The notes beneath the pieces are model-generated. The model saw only the letters and a list, made by a program, of their open reading frames with translations. It did not search any database and had not been told where the DNA came from. From the NCBI RefSeq assembly GCF_001423885.1, contig NZ_LMPP01000002.1:132575-196574 (forward strand): a stretch of DNA of 64,000 nucleotides, written 5' to 3'. This DNA is from Rathayibacter sp. Leaf185. Its GTDB lineage: Bacteria > Actinomycetota > Actinomycetes > Actinomycetales > Microbacteriaceae. Every line of letters starts with the position of its first letter. Position 1 is the stretch's first letter. Position numbers and translations under genes: made by a program. Shown here piece after piece: positions 8,286 to 16,674 of the stretch.

Positions 8286-9898
8286 GCGGTGTCTCCTTGC
8301 GTGGTGAGGGTGTCGACGGCCGTCTGCTCGACGGCGAGGCCGGCGCGGTAGCGCTCGAGGTAGGCGGTGAATCCGGCGACGTCGTCGGGGGAGGGCGCGA
8401 CGGTCTCGAACTCCCCGTCGCCGAACACCGTCTCGGTCAGGTAGGCGTCGAGGGTCACGCCGTCGGTGAGGCGGTAGGCGGCGAGCACGGCCATGCCCCA
8501 CGGTCCGCCCTCGGAGGCGGTCGCGGCGACCGACACCGGCGCGTCGAGCGCACCGGCGAGGAAGCGCTGCGCGACTCCGGCCGTGCGGAACATGCCACCG
8601 TGCGCGAACATCTCGTCGATGCGCACGCCCTCACCGGCGAGCACGCGCATGCCGAGGGCGAGGGTGCCGAACACGCCGTAGAGCTGGGCGCGCATGAAGT
8701 TCGCGAGGGTGAGGCGCGAGTCGGGGGTGCGCACGACGAGCGGGCGGCCCTCGACGAGGCCCGCGATCGGCTCGCCCGCGAGGTGGTTGTAGGCGAGCAG
8801 TCCGCCCGCGTCGGCCTCGCCCTCGAGCGCCTCGGCGAAGAGGGTGCCGTAGACGGCGTCGCTGTCGGAGGGGCCGCCCTGCGCCTCGGCGAACCGCGAG
8901 AAGAGGCTCACCCAGGTCGCGAGCTCGCTGGCGCCGTTGTTGCAGTGCACCATCGCGACGAGGTCGCCGGCCGGAGTCGCGACCAGGTCGAGCTCGTGGT
9001 GGACGCTCTCGAGGGGGCGCTCGAGCACGACCATCGCGAAGATGCTGGTGCCCGCGCTGACGTTGCCGGTGCGCGGGGCCACGGAGTTGGTGGCGACCAT
9101 GCCGGTGCCGGCGTCGCCCTCGGGCGGGCAGAACGGCGCACCGGGCTGCAGGGCGCCGGTCGGATCGAGCAGCAGCGCGCCCTCGGTGGTCAGCTCGCCG
9201 GCGGCGGCGCCGGCGGGGAGGACGGCGGGCAGCAGGTCGCGCAGCGGAGGCAGGGCGCCGGCCACGCGGGCGTCGTAGCGCTCGAGGACGGTCTCGTCGT
9301 AGTCGCGGGTCGCAGGGTCGGTCGGGACCATGCCGGAGGCGTCGCCGACTCCGAGGACCTTCTCGCCGGTCAGCTGCCAGTGCACGTAGCCGGCGAGGGT
9401 CGTGAGGAAGTCGATCCGCTCGACGTGCGGCTCGGAGTCGAGGACCGCCTGATGCAGGTGCGCGAGCGACCAGCGCAGCGGGATGTTGGCGCCGAAGAGC
9501 TCGGTGAGCTCGGCCGAGGCGGGGCCGGTGCTGGTGTTGCGCCAGGTGCGGAACGGCACGAGCAGCTCGCCGGCCGCGTCGAACGCGAGGTAGCCGTGCA
9601 TCATCGCCGAGACTCCGAGGGCGCCGACGGTCGTGAGGGTCGCGCCGTGGCGCTGCTGCGCGTCGGCGACGAGGTCGGCGTAGGCGGCCTGGAGCCCCGC
9701 GTGCACGGCGTCGAGCGAGTAGGTCCAGCGCCGGTCGACGAGCTGGTTCTCCCACTCGTGGCTGCCGACCGCGAGCACGATCGAGGGATCGGCGGCATCG
9801 ACGAGGCACGCCTTGATCCGGGTGGAGCCGAGCTCGATGCCGAGGGCTGTCGCGCCACTCGAGATCGCCTCGGCGGGGGCGGGCCGTCGCTGGTCCAT
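8282..9898 (-). CDS. araB: L-ribulokinase (FGGY family carbohydrate kinase)
   Basis: 538 residues from an ATG at 9898 with GAGGAG about 5 nt upstream. The N-terminus has the FGGY ATPase block [17 protein letters not shown], and [22 protein letters not shown] lies mid-protein. By sequence alone it is close to the xylulokinase-like branch of FGGY kinases; position in an araBDA operon assigns it to L-ribulose phosphorylation. First gene of the operon. A promoter and a LacI-type operator lie just upstream. Confidence 0.88.
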   Translation of the reverse strand: MDQRRPAPAEAISSGATALGIELGSTRIKACLVDAADPSIVLAVGSHEWENQLVDRRWTYSLDAVHAGLQAAYADLVADAQQRHGATLTTVGALGVSAMMHGYLAFDAAGELLVPFRTWRNTSTGPASAELTELFGANIPLRWSLAHLHQAVLDSEPHVERIDFLTTLAGYVHWQLTGEKVLGVGDASGMVPTDPATRDYDETVLERYDARVAGALPPLRDLLPAVLPAGAAAGELTTEGALLLDPTGALQPGAPFCPPEGDAGTGMVATNSVAPRTGNVSAGTSIFAMVVLERPLESVHHELDLVATPAGDLVAMVHCNNGASELATWVSLFSRFAEAQGGPSDSDAVYGTLFAEALEGEADAGGLLAYNHLAGEPIAGLVEGRPLVVRTPDSRLTLANFMRAQLYGVFGTLALGMRVLAGEGVRIDEMFAHGGMFRTAGVAQRFLAGALDAPVSVAATASEGGPWGMAVLAAYRLTDGVTLDAYLTETVFGDGEFETVAPSPDDVAGFTAYLERYRAGLAVEQTAVDTLTTQGDTA

Positions 9899-9918
9899 GG
9901 TGCTCCTCGCTCGGGCGA

Positions 9919-9932
9919 TGTGACCGTTCACA
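9919..9932. promoter_or_regulatory. LacI-family operator in the araB leader
   Basis: TGTGACCGTTCACA is a 14-bp near-perfect palindrome centred on CG, the usual form of LacI-family operators (TGTGAACGNTCACA on the other strand). It lies 21 bp before the araB start and downstream of the -10 box, where a bound repressor would block elongation. The regulator encoded at 10509-11516 is the obvious candidate. Confidence 0.7.
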
Positions 9933-9944
9933 AAGCCCCGGGTC

Positions 9945-9974
9945 AGCCTAGGCGAAACGCCTCGCGGTCGGCAA
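9945..9974 (-). promoter_or_regulatory. putative araBDA promoter
   Basis: Read on the minus strand: -35 TTGCCG (9974-9969), 18-nt spacer, -10 TAGGCT (9950-9945). Transcription would start near 9938, immediately before the operator at 9919-9932. Confidence 0.5.
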
Positions 9975-10048
9975 TGCGCGGTGCGACGGAACTCTCGGCC
10001 ACCGACTGGACGCGCACAGGGGTCCTGTCAACACCTGCCTCCTGAGGA

Positions 10049-10056
10049 ACCGTTCA
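10049..10056. promoter_or_regulatory. possible second (auxiliary) ara operator half-site
   Basis: ACCGTTCA here repeats the core of the araB operator (9923-9930) exactly, within an imperfect palindrome GAACCGTTC. The two are 126 bp apart, close to 12 helical turns, which would suit repression by looping. It also lies upstream of the divergent gene at 10109. Confidence 0.3.
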
Positions 10057-10108
10057 GATAACGTCATCGACGAGCGGTACGCAGCCCCCGCACCGCCGAA
10101 GGACCCCC

Positions 10109-10486
10109 ATGACGCAGTCCCCTGCCCTCTCGCCGGCGCTCGCTCGCGAGGTCGTCGTCGAGGCCTGCCGCCTCGGTGACGCCACCCTCGATTCGTACAT
10201 CGACGACCTCTGGGCCGCCAAGTCCGATCCCGATCTGATGCGCCGGCTGCTCGGCCGCCTGCGGCGGGAGGTCGAGGAGGCGCGCGCCCTGCTGGCGGCC
10301 GCAGCCGAGCCCGAATGGTGGTCGGATGCGAGTCCCGAGCGACTCGCGGCGGCCTGTACGGCCGCGCGGATCTGGCCGGAGGGCGATCCCGAGTGCGCCG
10401 AGCTCGAACGCCGCTTCGCCTCGCACCTCAGGGGCGTCCTCGGAGTCGACATCGCGGCGATCCCGCGCCGCTCCCGCACCCCGTAG
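10109..10486 (+). CDS. hypothetical protein, 125 residues
   Basis: A small soluble helical protein with acidic and Arg-rich segments (DDLWAAKSDPDLMRRLLGRLRREVEE shortened here to its theme) and a Trp-rich centre (PEWWSDASPE). AAGGA lies 6 nt before the ATG. It is divergent from araB and shares its intergenic region, but nothing ties it to arabinose use. I recognise no domain. Confidence 0.55.
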   Translation: MTQSPALSPALAREVVVEACRLGDATLDSYIDDLWAAKSDPDLMRRLLGRLRREVEEARALLAAAAEPEWWSDASPERLAAACTAARIWPEGDPECAELERRFASHLRGVLGVDIAAIPRRSRTP

Positions 10487-10508
10487 GCGAGGCCTCGCTC
10501 GCGGGCTC

Positions 10509-11516
10509 TCAGCCGGCGTCGTGCCGCGTCGTCGACGCGCGCTCGACCAGCTCCGGAGGCACCGGCTCGTCGACGGCGGCCGTCTCTCCTCGCAGCTCGG
10601 CGAGCACGACGCCGATCGTGCGCCGTCCCACCTCGGCGAAGTCCTGGCGGATGGTCGTCAGCGGCGGCTGGTAGTGCGCGGCCTCCGGCACGTCGTCGAA
10701 GCCGACGACGCTGAGATCCCGGGGTACGCGGACCCGGCGGTCGGCGCACGCGTGCAGCAGCCCGAGGGCCATCTGATCGTTCCCGGCGACGACGGCCGTC
10801 ACCTCCGGCACCTCGTCGAGGAGGCGGAGACCGGCGCGGTAGCCCGACTCGGCGCTCCAGTCACCCGCGATCACGGCGGCGGGAGCGAGACCCGCCTCGC
10901 TCATCCGCGCGGTGAAGCCGTCGAGGCGGGCGTGCGCCTCGACCCAGTGCTGCGGGCCGGCGATGTGCGCGATGCGGGTGTGGCCGTGCGCGAGCAGGTG
11001 CTCGGTGGCGAGCCGGGCGCCCGCCGCCTGGTCGACCAGGAGGCGCGGGTCGGCGCCGCGACCGGTCGCGCCGAGGGTCACGAACGGGACTCCGATCGCG
11101 AGGCTGTCGATCGCCTCGAGCGCCCGCTCCTGCGGGGCGAGCACCACGATCGCCTCGACCGACTCTCGCTGGAGGTGTGCGAGACCGTCGGCCAGCGACT
11201 CGGCATCGGGCGCGGCGTTGACCACCGGCACCCGGTAGCCGGCGTCGCGCGCCGCCTGCTCGATCGCGGCCATCGCGGTGGCGGTGCCGTAGAAGCTGTG
11301 GCTCTCGGCGGCGAGGATGCCGATGAGTCCGGAGCGGCTGGTCGCGAGCGCCCGAGCGGCGGCGCTGGGGCGGAACCCGAGCTCGTCGATCGCCGCGAGC
11401 ACGCGCTCCCGGGTGCGCGGGCGCAGCTGCGGGCTGTCGTTGAGCACACGCGAGACGGTCTGGTACGAGACGCCCGCCTTGACCGCCACGTCGCGGATGG
11501 TCGGCTGTCTCGGCAT
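10509..11516 (-). CDS. LacI-family transcriptional regulator, probable arabinose operon repressor
   Basis: 335 residues. The N-terminal helix-turn-helix is IRDVAVKAGVSYQTVSRVLN (residues 6-25) with the hinge helix region PSAAARALAT after it, followed by a periplasmic-binding-protein-like sensor domain. The ATG at 11516 has no Shine-Dalgarno site but lies exactly 6 nt after TACGGT (11528-11523), so the mRNA is probably leaderless. It lies near araBDA and a matching operator sits in the araB leader, so control of that operon is the natural inference; no experiment supports the ligand. Confidence 0.85.
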   Translation of the reverse strand: MPRQPTIRDVAVKAGVSYQTVSRVLNDSPQLRPRTRERVLAAIDELGFRPSAAARALATSRSGLIGILAAESHSFYGTATAMAAIEQAARDAGYRVPVVNAAPDAESLADGLAHLQRESVEAIVVLAPQERALEAIDSLAIGVPFVTLGATGRGADPRLLVDQAAGARLATEHLLAHGHTRIAHIAGPQHWVEAHARLDGFTARMSEAGLAPAAVIAGDWSAESGYRAGLRLLDEVPEVTAVVAGNDQMALGLLHACADRRVRVPRDLSVVGFDDVPEAAHYQPPLTTIRQDFAEVGRRTIGVVLAELRGETAAVDEPVPPELVERASTTRHDAG

Positions 11517-11606
11517 CTGGTCACCGTAGCGGTGCGCGCCCGGCGTCTTGCGCGCGGTCGTCGTACGGTGGTCCTGAGAATCCACTCACGCAGACGGGAG
11601 TCGACC

Positions 11607-11945
11607 ATGGAGAACCAGCAGATCGCGATCCTCGTGGCCATCGTCGTCGGTATCGCGATCATCGGATCCGTCGTCGCGATGATCCTCCGCGCCCGCGCCG
11701 GTGCGCCGACAGCAGACTCCCCGCGACGTCGCGGCGACTCCGGCACCGCGACCGGCGACGGCGGGTCGTCGTCGGGCGGCGGGCGGGACGACCGCGGCGG
11801 CGACGATCAGGGGTCCTCCGACAGCGGCTCGAGCGGCGACTCCTCCGGGGGCGACGGCGGCGGGGGCGACGGCGGAGGTGGCGACGGCGGAGGTGGCGAT
11901 GGCGGCGGTGGCGATGGCGGCGGCGGAGGCGGCGGCGGGGACTGA
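11607..11945 (+). CDS. small membrane-anchored protein with Gly/Asp/Ser-rich tail
   Basis: 112 residues. One transmembrane segment (about residues 6-27, ILVAIVVGIAIIGSVVAMIL) is followed by a basic stretch RARAGAPTADSPRRR and then a low-complexity tail of Gly, Ser and Asp ending in repeated GGGGD units. The arginines after the membrane segment suggest that the tail stays in the cytoplasm. GGGAG lies 6 nt before the ATG. Function unknown; the tail resembles spacer or phase-separating sequence rather than a fold. Tail length may vary between strains because the DNA is repetitive. Confidence 0.65.
   Translation: MENQQIAILVAIVVGIAIIGSVVAMILRARAGAPTADSPRRRGDSGTATGDGGSSSGGGRDDRGGDDQGSSDSGSSGDSSGGDGGGGDGGGGDGGGGDGGGGDGGGGGGGGD
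11850..11940 (+). repeat. tandem 15-bp repeat coding GGGGD units
   Basis: Degenerate units of the type GGCGACGGCGGAGGT are repeated about five times, each coding Gly-Gly-Gly-Gly-Asp in the tail of the membrane protein 11607-11945. Such DNA is prone to slippage in steps of 15 bp. Confidence 0.7.
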
Positions 11946-11958
11946 CCCGCGCCAGGCG

Positions 11959-12621
11959 CTAGGGGCCGCCGAGCCAGTGGTCGATGCGGTGGTGGTCGGG
12001 GGTGAAGCCGTGGTCGACTCCCCAGAGCACGGCCTGGGTGCGGCTCTCGGCGCCGATCTTGCCGTAGACGCTGCGGATGTAGGACTTCACCGTGTTCGGG
12101 CTCAGATAGGTGAGTGACGCCACCTCGGCGTTGCTCTTGCCCTGCGTGATCAGCGCGAGGATCTCGGACTCGCGGTCGGTGATGCCCTCGTGCCGGCCGG
12201 GCCAGTCGAGACCGGGCGCGGTGCCGGCGCGGCGGGGCGGGTCGCTGACGACGATCTCGCCACTGCCGACGCGCTCCAGCGCCGCCACGAGCTCCCGCGC
12301 GGGCAGCGTCTTGGAGAGGTAGCCGTGCACGCCCTGCTCGAGCGCGTCGGCGATCAGCGCGGGCTGGAAGTTCCAGGTGTAGACGACGACGTGCCGGGCG
12401 CGCTCGTTGCGCACCAGCTCCGCGAGCTCGTGGTGGTCCGACTCCGGCTGCGCGAACGAGTCGTAGAGCACGATGTCGATCGTGTCCGAGAGAGTGGCGT
12501 TCGCGTCGATCTCGGCGATCAGGATGCGGTCGCGGTAGTGGTCGAACATGTGCGCGAGCCCGGTGAGGACGACGTCGTAGTCGTCGACGAGCGCCACGGT
12601 GAGGGGCGCGGGTCGGGGCAT
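11959..12621 (-). CDS. LuxR/NarL-type response regulator without adjacent kinase
   Basis: 220 residues. The receiver domain has the acidic pair LVDDYD (residues 12-14), the probable phosphoacceptor Asp54 in VLYDSF and a Lys in LSKTLP near residue 110. The C-terminal LuxR-type helix-turn-helix reads [18 protein letters not shown] then [13 protein letters not shown]. No histidine kinase is nearby, so it is an orphan or works with a distant partner. The ATG at 12621 lies 6 nt after TAGCGT (12633-12628), probably a leaderless start. A perfect-armed palindrome at 12656-12673 covers the -35 region and may be an autoregulatory site. Confidence 0.85.
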   Translation of the reverse strand: MPRPAPLTVALVDDYDVVLTGLAHMFDHYRDRILIAEIDANATLSDTIDIVLYDSFAQPESDHHELAELVRNERARHVVVYTWNFQPALIADALEQGVHGYLSKTLPARELVAALERVGSGEIVVSDPPRRAGTAPGLDWPGRHEGITDRESEILALITQGKSNAEVASLTYLSPNTVKSYIRSVYGKIGAESRTQAVLWGVDHGFTPDHHRIDHWLGGP

Positions 12622-12655
12622 GGTCGGACGCTACCCCAGTTCCCAGAGTCGGAGC

Positions 12656-12673
12656 TACACCCCCAGGGGTGTA
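12656..12673. promoter_or_regulatory. palindromic operator between divergent genes
   Basis: TACACCCCCAGGGGTGTA has perfect 8-bp arms around a 2-bp centre. It lies between the response regulator gene (minus) and the GlsB-type gene (plus). The G/C-tract form resembles CsoR-type operators, but no CsoR gene is in the window, so the neighbouring LuxR-type regulator is an equally good candidate for binding it. Confidence 0.5.
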
Positions 12674-12769
12674 CCGGCGCTGCCCCCGGGGTGGTTCCGT
12701 GGTCATCGGCCCCGCACCCGCCGGGTCGAGAACTGCAGGCCAGCCCTGCGCTACAGGAAGGTGACCACC

Positions 12770-13048
12770 GTGATCGGTCTCATCATCAGTCTCATCGTCG
12801 TCGGCCTCATCGCCGGGGCACTCGCCCGTCTGATCGTCCCCGGACGCCAGAACATCAGCATCCTCATGACGATCGTGCTCGGCATCATCGGCTCGTTCGT
12901 CGGCGGCTTCCTCGGCTTCCTGCTGTTCCAGCGTGACGCCATGGACGGATTCCTCCAGCCGGCCGGCATCATCGGCTCGGTCATCGGCGCGATCATCGTG
13001 CTGCTGATCTACACCCGCTTCGCGGGCCGCTCGGCCGCGCGCCGCTGA
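12770..13048 (+). CDS. GlsB/YeaQ/YmgE family stress-response membrane protein
   Basis: 92 residues with three hydrophobic segments and the family pattern [15 protein letters not shown] then [16 protein letters not shown] and a last segment [16 protein letters not shown]. Transglycosylase-associated protein family (PF04226); small integral membrane proteins induced by acid or envelope stress in enterobacteria, mechanism unknown. The GTG at 12770 has AGGAAG 9 nt upstream; a GTG at 12761 is too close to that site. Divergent from the LuxR-type regulator and sharing the palindrome at 12656-12673. Confidence 0.85.
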   Translation: MIGLIISLIVVGLIAGALARLIVPGRQNISILMTIVLGIIGSFVGGFLGFLLFQRDAMDGFLQPAGIIGSVIGAIIVLLIYTRFAGRSAARR

Positions 13049-14813
13049 GCCCATCGCCTGCCGGCCCGCTGGTCGAGGAGCCCCGCTGCGCGGGCTGCTC
13101 GATCCGCGGGTCGCTCGGCAGCCGCGGGGTGCGCGGCGGCTCGGCGCGGCGGCGGCCGGTCGCCTCGAAGGCGGCGGCGATCGCCAGGAGGCGCGAGTCG
13201 TCGTAGGCGGCCCCCGCGAACGTCAGCCCCACCGGCATCCCGATGTCGGCCGCGACGCCCATCGGCACCGTGACCGTCGGGATGCCGAGGTGCCGGATCG
13301 CCAGATTCCCGTTCGCCACCCACACGCCGTTCCGCCACCCCGACTCGGCCGACGCTTCGTCCACATCCATGTCGGCAGCGCCCACATCCGCCACCGCAGG
13401 GAATACGACGGCGTCCAGCCAGAGGCCGGCCATCCACTCCTCGAGGTCGACGCGACGCGTCTCCTCCAGCCCGCGAAGTCCGTCCGCCAGCTCCGGGATG
13501 TCGGTCACGCCCGCGACCGGATGCCGCCGCACCTGCTCCGGGTAGTCGGCGATGTCGTCCTCGAACCCCGTGTACCGGTCCGGCAGCGCCCCTACCGGCG
13601 CGGGGAAGATGCGCGCCCCGTCGACGTCGGCGAGGGTCCGCAGCTCCGGGTCGCCGTTGGCCTCGAGGAAGTCGTCCCAGGCCCATGCCGCCAGGTCGAC
13701 GATCTCGCGGCGGAGGTACTCGGGCGACACCAGTCCGCGCGTCGCGATCGTCGGCGCCCCCGGCCGGTCGCCCTCGTAGTTCGACACCACCGGGAAGTCC
13801 GCCTCGACGACGGCCGCGCCGGCCGCCTCGAGATCGCGGCGGGCCGCCTCCCACAGCGCGAGCACCGACTCCCGGGGCGTGATCGCGCGACCGGTCGGGC
13901 CGCCGATGCCCGGCTCCGCCGCGGTCCCCGCCTCCGGATCGGTGCCGAGATACAGGCGCGGCACGCCGAGCCGCAGGCCCTGGAGCGAGGCGCCCTCGAG
14001 CGCGCGGTACGACGCCGGGCGCACCTGGGACGCCCGCGGCAGCGGGATCCACGGCTGCACCCGCCAGAAGTCGCCGCGGCTCTCGGGGTCGTCGGCCACG
14101 AGCACGTCGAGCACGGCCAGCAGGTCGGCCATCGTTCGGGTGTGCGGCACGACGACGTCCATCGTCGGCACCAGCGGCCAGTTGCCGCGCACCGAGATCA
14201 CGCCGCGCGAGGGCGTGTAGGCGCAGAGTCCGCTGTTCGAGGCGGGGCCGCGGCCGCTCGACCAGGTCTCCTCGCCGAGGCCGAACGCGGCGAAGCTCGC
14301 CGCCGTCGCGGTACCCGACCCGTTAGACGAGCCGGAGGCGAACGGCGCGGCCAGGAAGCCCGCGTTGTACGGGCTCTCGGCGCGGCCGTAGAGCCCGCGC
14401 TGCATGCCGCCGTTGGCCATCGGAGGCATGTTCGTCAGCCCGAGGCAGATCGCGCCGGCCGCGCGCAGGCGCTCGATGCTGAACGCGTCGCGCTGGGCGA
14501 CGAGGTCGGCGAAGGCGGGGCTGCCGGCAGCGGTGGTCAGGCCCTCGACGAGGTAGCTGTCCTTCGCGGTATAGGGGATCCCGTCGAGCGGGCCCCGTGC
14601 GGTGCCGGCGGCGCGGCGGGTGTCGGAGGCGGCCGCCTCCTCGAGCGCGCGCGGGTTGCGGACCACGACCGAGTTCAGCGCCGTCGCGGTACCGGGGGCG
14701 TCGTAGGCGGCGATGCGCGCGAGGTAGGCGGTGACCAGCTCGACGGCGGTCACGGCTCCGCTCGCGAGTGCCGAGGCGAGGTCGTCGATCGACGCCTCGA
14801 CGACGTCGATCAC
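12993..14813 (-). CDS. amidase (amidase signature family) with repeat-derived C-terminal tail
   Basis: 606 residues. The amidase-signature triad is visible: Lys in IPYTAKDSY, then the Ser residues in the Gly/Ser-rich block [14 protein letters not shown] at about residue 165. It hydrolyses an amide bond; the substrate is not evident, but translational coupling to agmatine deiminase (start GTG overlaps its stop as GTGA) suggests N-carbamoylputrescine or a related polyamine amide. The last 38 residues are coded by a dispersed palindromic repeat (13068-13109) and by the antisense of the GlsB-type gene, so the natural end was probably near RLPSD (about residue 570) before repeat insertion removed the stop. 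It overlaps the convergent gene by 56 nt. Confidence 0.85.
   Translation of the reverse strand: MIDVVEASIDDLASALASGAVTAVELVTAYLARIAAYDAPGTATALNSVVVRNPRALEEAAASDTRRAAGTARGPLDGIPYTAKDSYLVEGLTTAAGSPAFADLVAQRDAFSIERLRAAGAICLGLTNMPPMANGGMQRGLYGRAESPYNAGFLAAPFASGSSNGSGTATAASFAAFGLGEETWSSGRGPASNSGLCAYTPSRGVISVRGNWPLVPTMDVVVPHTRTMADLLAVLDVLVADDPESRGDFWRVQPWIPLPRASQVRPASYRALEGASLQGLRLGVPRLYLGTDPEAGTAAEPGIGGPTGRAITPRESVLALWEAARRDLEAAGAAVVEADFPVVSNYEGDRPGAPTIATRGLVSPEYLRREIVDLAAWAWDDFLEANGDPELRTLADVDGARIFPAPVGALPDRYTGFEDDIADYPEQVRRHPVAGVTDIPELADGLRGLEETRRVDLEEWMAGLWLDAVVFPAVADVGAADMDVDEASAESGWRNGVWVANGNLAIRHLGIPTVTVPMGVAADIGMPVGLTFAGAAYDDSRLLAIAAAFEATGRRRAEPPRTPRLPSDPRIEQPAQRGSSTSGPAGDGLSGARPSGPRSGCRSAAR
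13068..13109. repeat. dispersed palindromic repeat, family A
   Basis: GCTGGTCGAGGAGCCCCGC followed by TGCGCGGGCTGCTCGATCCGC is an imperfect palindrome of the CTGGTCGAGTAGC...GCTCGA type. Related copies lie at 15954-15996, 28818-28885, 33438-33479 and 33513-33552. This copy lies within the 3' end of the amidase gene. Confidence 0.65.
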
Positions 14814-15850
14814 GAGGCCGCCCCGACGCTCGGCTGCTGCTGGGTGATGCAGTGCACGCCTCCGCCGCGCGCGAAGATCGCCCGCGCATCGACCGCGACG
14901 ACGCGGCGACCCGGGTACGCCTCGGCCAGGATCTCCTGCGCCACCGCGTCGGCGCGCGCCTCGCCGAACGAGCAGGCGATCACGCCGCCGTTGACGACCA
15001 GGTGGTTGAGGTAGCTCCAGTCGACGAAGCCCTCCGCGTCGCGGAGCGTCTCGGGCGCCGGGACGTCGACGATCTCGAACGGGCGCCCCGCGGCATCGGT
15101 CTGCGTCTCGAGCAGGGCGCGGATGCCGCGCATCACGGCGTGGTCGGGGTGGGCTCCGTCGTTCTGCCGGTGCAGGAGGAGGCGCCCGGGCGAGGGGATC
15201 GTCGCGACGATGTCGACGTGGCCGTTCGTGCCGAAGTCGTCGTAGTCGCGAGTGAGCCCGCGGGGGAGCCAGACCGCGTGGGTCGCTCCGATCGTGCGCT
15301 CGAGCTCGGCCTCGACACGGGCGCGGTCGAGGTAGGGGTTCCGGCGCGGATCGAGCTGCACCGTCTCGGTGACGAGGACGGTTCCCTCGCCGTCGACGTG
15401 GATGCCCCCGCCCTCGTTCACCATGGTCGAGCTGACCAGCTCGCTGCCGGCGACCGAACTCGCGAACCGGGCGATCTCGGCCGACTTGCGCCACTCGGAC
15501 CAGCCGGGGTCGCCCCAGCCGTTGAAGGTCCAGTCGACGGCGCCGAGCACGCCGGGCCGCTCGTCGTCGACGACGAACGTCGGGCCGAAGTCGCGCATCC
15601 AGAACTCGTCGACCGGGGCCTCGAGGAGCTCCGCTCCCGCGCCGAGCATCCGCCGCGCGCGCCCGGTCTCGCTCGGGTCGACGACCATCGAGACCGGCTC
15701 GAACTCGGCCACGGCGAGGGCGACGGCGCTCCACGCGGCGTAGCACTCCTCGCGCTCGGCGGCGGTGTCGCCGAGGGAGGGCCCGGGGACCGGGAAGGTC
15801 ATCCAGGTGCGGTCGTGCGGAGCGGTCTCCGCGGGCATGCGCCAGGCCAT
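14810..15850 (-). CDS. aguA: agmatine deiminase
   Basis: 346 residues of the peptidyl-arginine-deiminase-like family; converts agmatine to N-carbamoylputrescine and ammonia. Diagnostic blocks are FWMRDFGPTF at about residue 84, NEGGGIHVDGEGT at about 145, the catalytic His/Asp block GHVDIVA at about 210, and the nucleophilic Cys in GGGVHCITQQQP near the C-terminus. Start ATG 15850 is chosen with CAGGA upstream; ATG 15838 is the alternative. It is the first gene of a two-gene unit with the amidase. Confidence 0.93.
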   Translation of the reverse strand: MAWRMPAETAPHDRTWMTFPVPGPSLGDTAAEREECYAAWSAVALAVAEFEPVSMVVDPSETGRARRMLGAGAELLEAPVDEFWMRDFGPTFVVDDERPGVLGAVDWTFNGWGDPGWSEWRKSAEIARFASSVAGSELVSSTMVNEGGGIHVDGEGTVLVTETVQLDPRRNPYLDRARVEAELERTIGATHAVWLPRGLTRDYDDFGTNGHVDIVATIPSPGRLLLHRQNDGAHPDHAVMRGIRALLETQTDAAGRPFEIVDVPAPETLRDAEGFVDWSYLNHLVVNGGVIACSFGEARADAVAQEILAEAYPGRRVVAVDARAIFARGGGVHCITQQQPSVGAAS

Positions 15851-15953
15851 GGGGCACCGTCCTGCTCGGGTCGTGTCGGGGAGGTGCGCCGATTATCCCC
15901 TGCGGGCGGCGCCTGCCGCCCGCCGGCTGCCCGCTGATCGCCCTGCCGAGGGT

Positions 15954-15996
15954 GGTGGGTCTCGATTCGCCCCTGCGGGGCTGCTCGATCAGCGGG
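15954..15996. repeat. dispersed palindromic repeat, family A
   Basis: GGTGGGTCTCGATTCGCCCC then TGCGGGGCTGCTCGATCAGC is a second copy of the family A palindrome. It fills the gap between the convergent-to-tandem ends of the TetR gene (16001) and the upstream region of aguA. Confidence 0.6.
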
Positions 15997-16000
15997 CGCG

Positions 16001-16576
16001 CTACTCCGCGGGCACCGCGCGGTACGGCGCCAGCACCGTGCGCGCCGACTCGAGGAGGACGCGCGCCAGCACGTCGCGGTCGGCCGAGCGGAGCGACGGG
16101 TCCATGCCGGCGATCATGAGGCCGCCGCCCGCGACCGCGAGGGCGATGCGCGCCTCCGCCGACGGATCGGAGCCGATCAGGTGACGGTTGATGCCCGTCG
16201 TCGCCTCGACGAAGGCGGGGTCGCGCCAGAGCAGCTGCACGACCGCCGGGTCGCGCTGGATCGCGGCGGCGAACTCGCGGTGCTCGACCGCGAGCCCGAC
16301 CAGCCCTTCGAGCGTGACGTCGAACGCGCGCGCGGGAGGCGTCGCATCGGCCTCGCGCACCAGCTCGGCCATCCGCGCGAAGGCCGGCTGAACGACTGCG
16401 AGCACGATCTCGTCCTTCGACGCGAACTGGTGGTAGACGGCGGCCTTGGTCACTCCGAGCTCGTCGGCGATGTTCTGCAGCGACGTGCCGTTGACCCCGC
16501 GCTCGCCGAAGAGCCGGAGCGCCGTCTGCAGGAGGCGCGCCCGCGATTCGCCGCGCTTGCCGACCGGTCGGGCCAT
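16001..16576 (-). CDS. TetR-family transcriptional repressor
   Basis: 191 residues. The N-terminal helix-turn-helix reads LQNIADELGVTKAAVYHQF (residues 32-50). GAGGAGG lies 5-6 nt before the ATG at 16576. It is divergent from the alcohol dehydrogenase operon and a perfect 24-bp palindrome lies between them, so it very probably represses both itself and that operon, released by a substrate of the pathway. Confidence 0.88.
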   Translation of the reverse strand: MARPVGKRGESRARLLQTALRLFGERGVNGTSLQNIADELGVTKAAVYHQFASKDEIVLAVVQPAFARMAELVREADATPPARAFDVTLEGLVGLAVEHREFAAAIQRDPAVVQLLWRDPAFVEATTGINRHLIGSDPSAEARIALAVAGGGLMIAGMDPSLRSADRDVLARVLLESARTVLAPYRAVPAE

Positions 16577-16618
16577 CGCTCCTCCTCGTTCGCTGACGAT
16601 CCTAGGCGCGCGTTGTCG

Positions 16619-16642
16619 AAAGCTAGCCGATCGGCTAGCTTT
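16619..16642. promoter_or_regulatory. perfect 24-bp TetR-type operator
   Basis: The 24 bases are fully self-complementary; the core is GCTAGCCGATCGGCTAGC flanked by AA and TT. It is centred 54 bp before the TetR start and 44 bp before the dehydrogenase start, the usual place for a shared TetR operator. Confidence 0.8.
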
Positions 16643-16674
16643 GCGGCAGATCACGACGAACAGGAGACGAGCGG

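Noticed and set aside
8297-10045. Open frame of 582 codons on the plus strand opposite araB and araD
   Set aside because: It is antisense to two certain genes, rich in Gly, Arg, Glu and His as expected for a shadow frame in high-GC DNA, and has no recognisable domain.
12993-15857. A single 954-codon minus frame covering both amidase and agmatine deiminase
   Set aside because: The first 350 codons are Arg/Pro-rich noise in the wrong frame; agmatine deiminase occupies another frame there, and the real amidase starts at the GTG at 14813.
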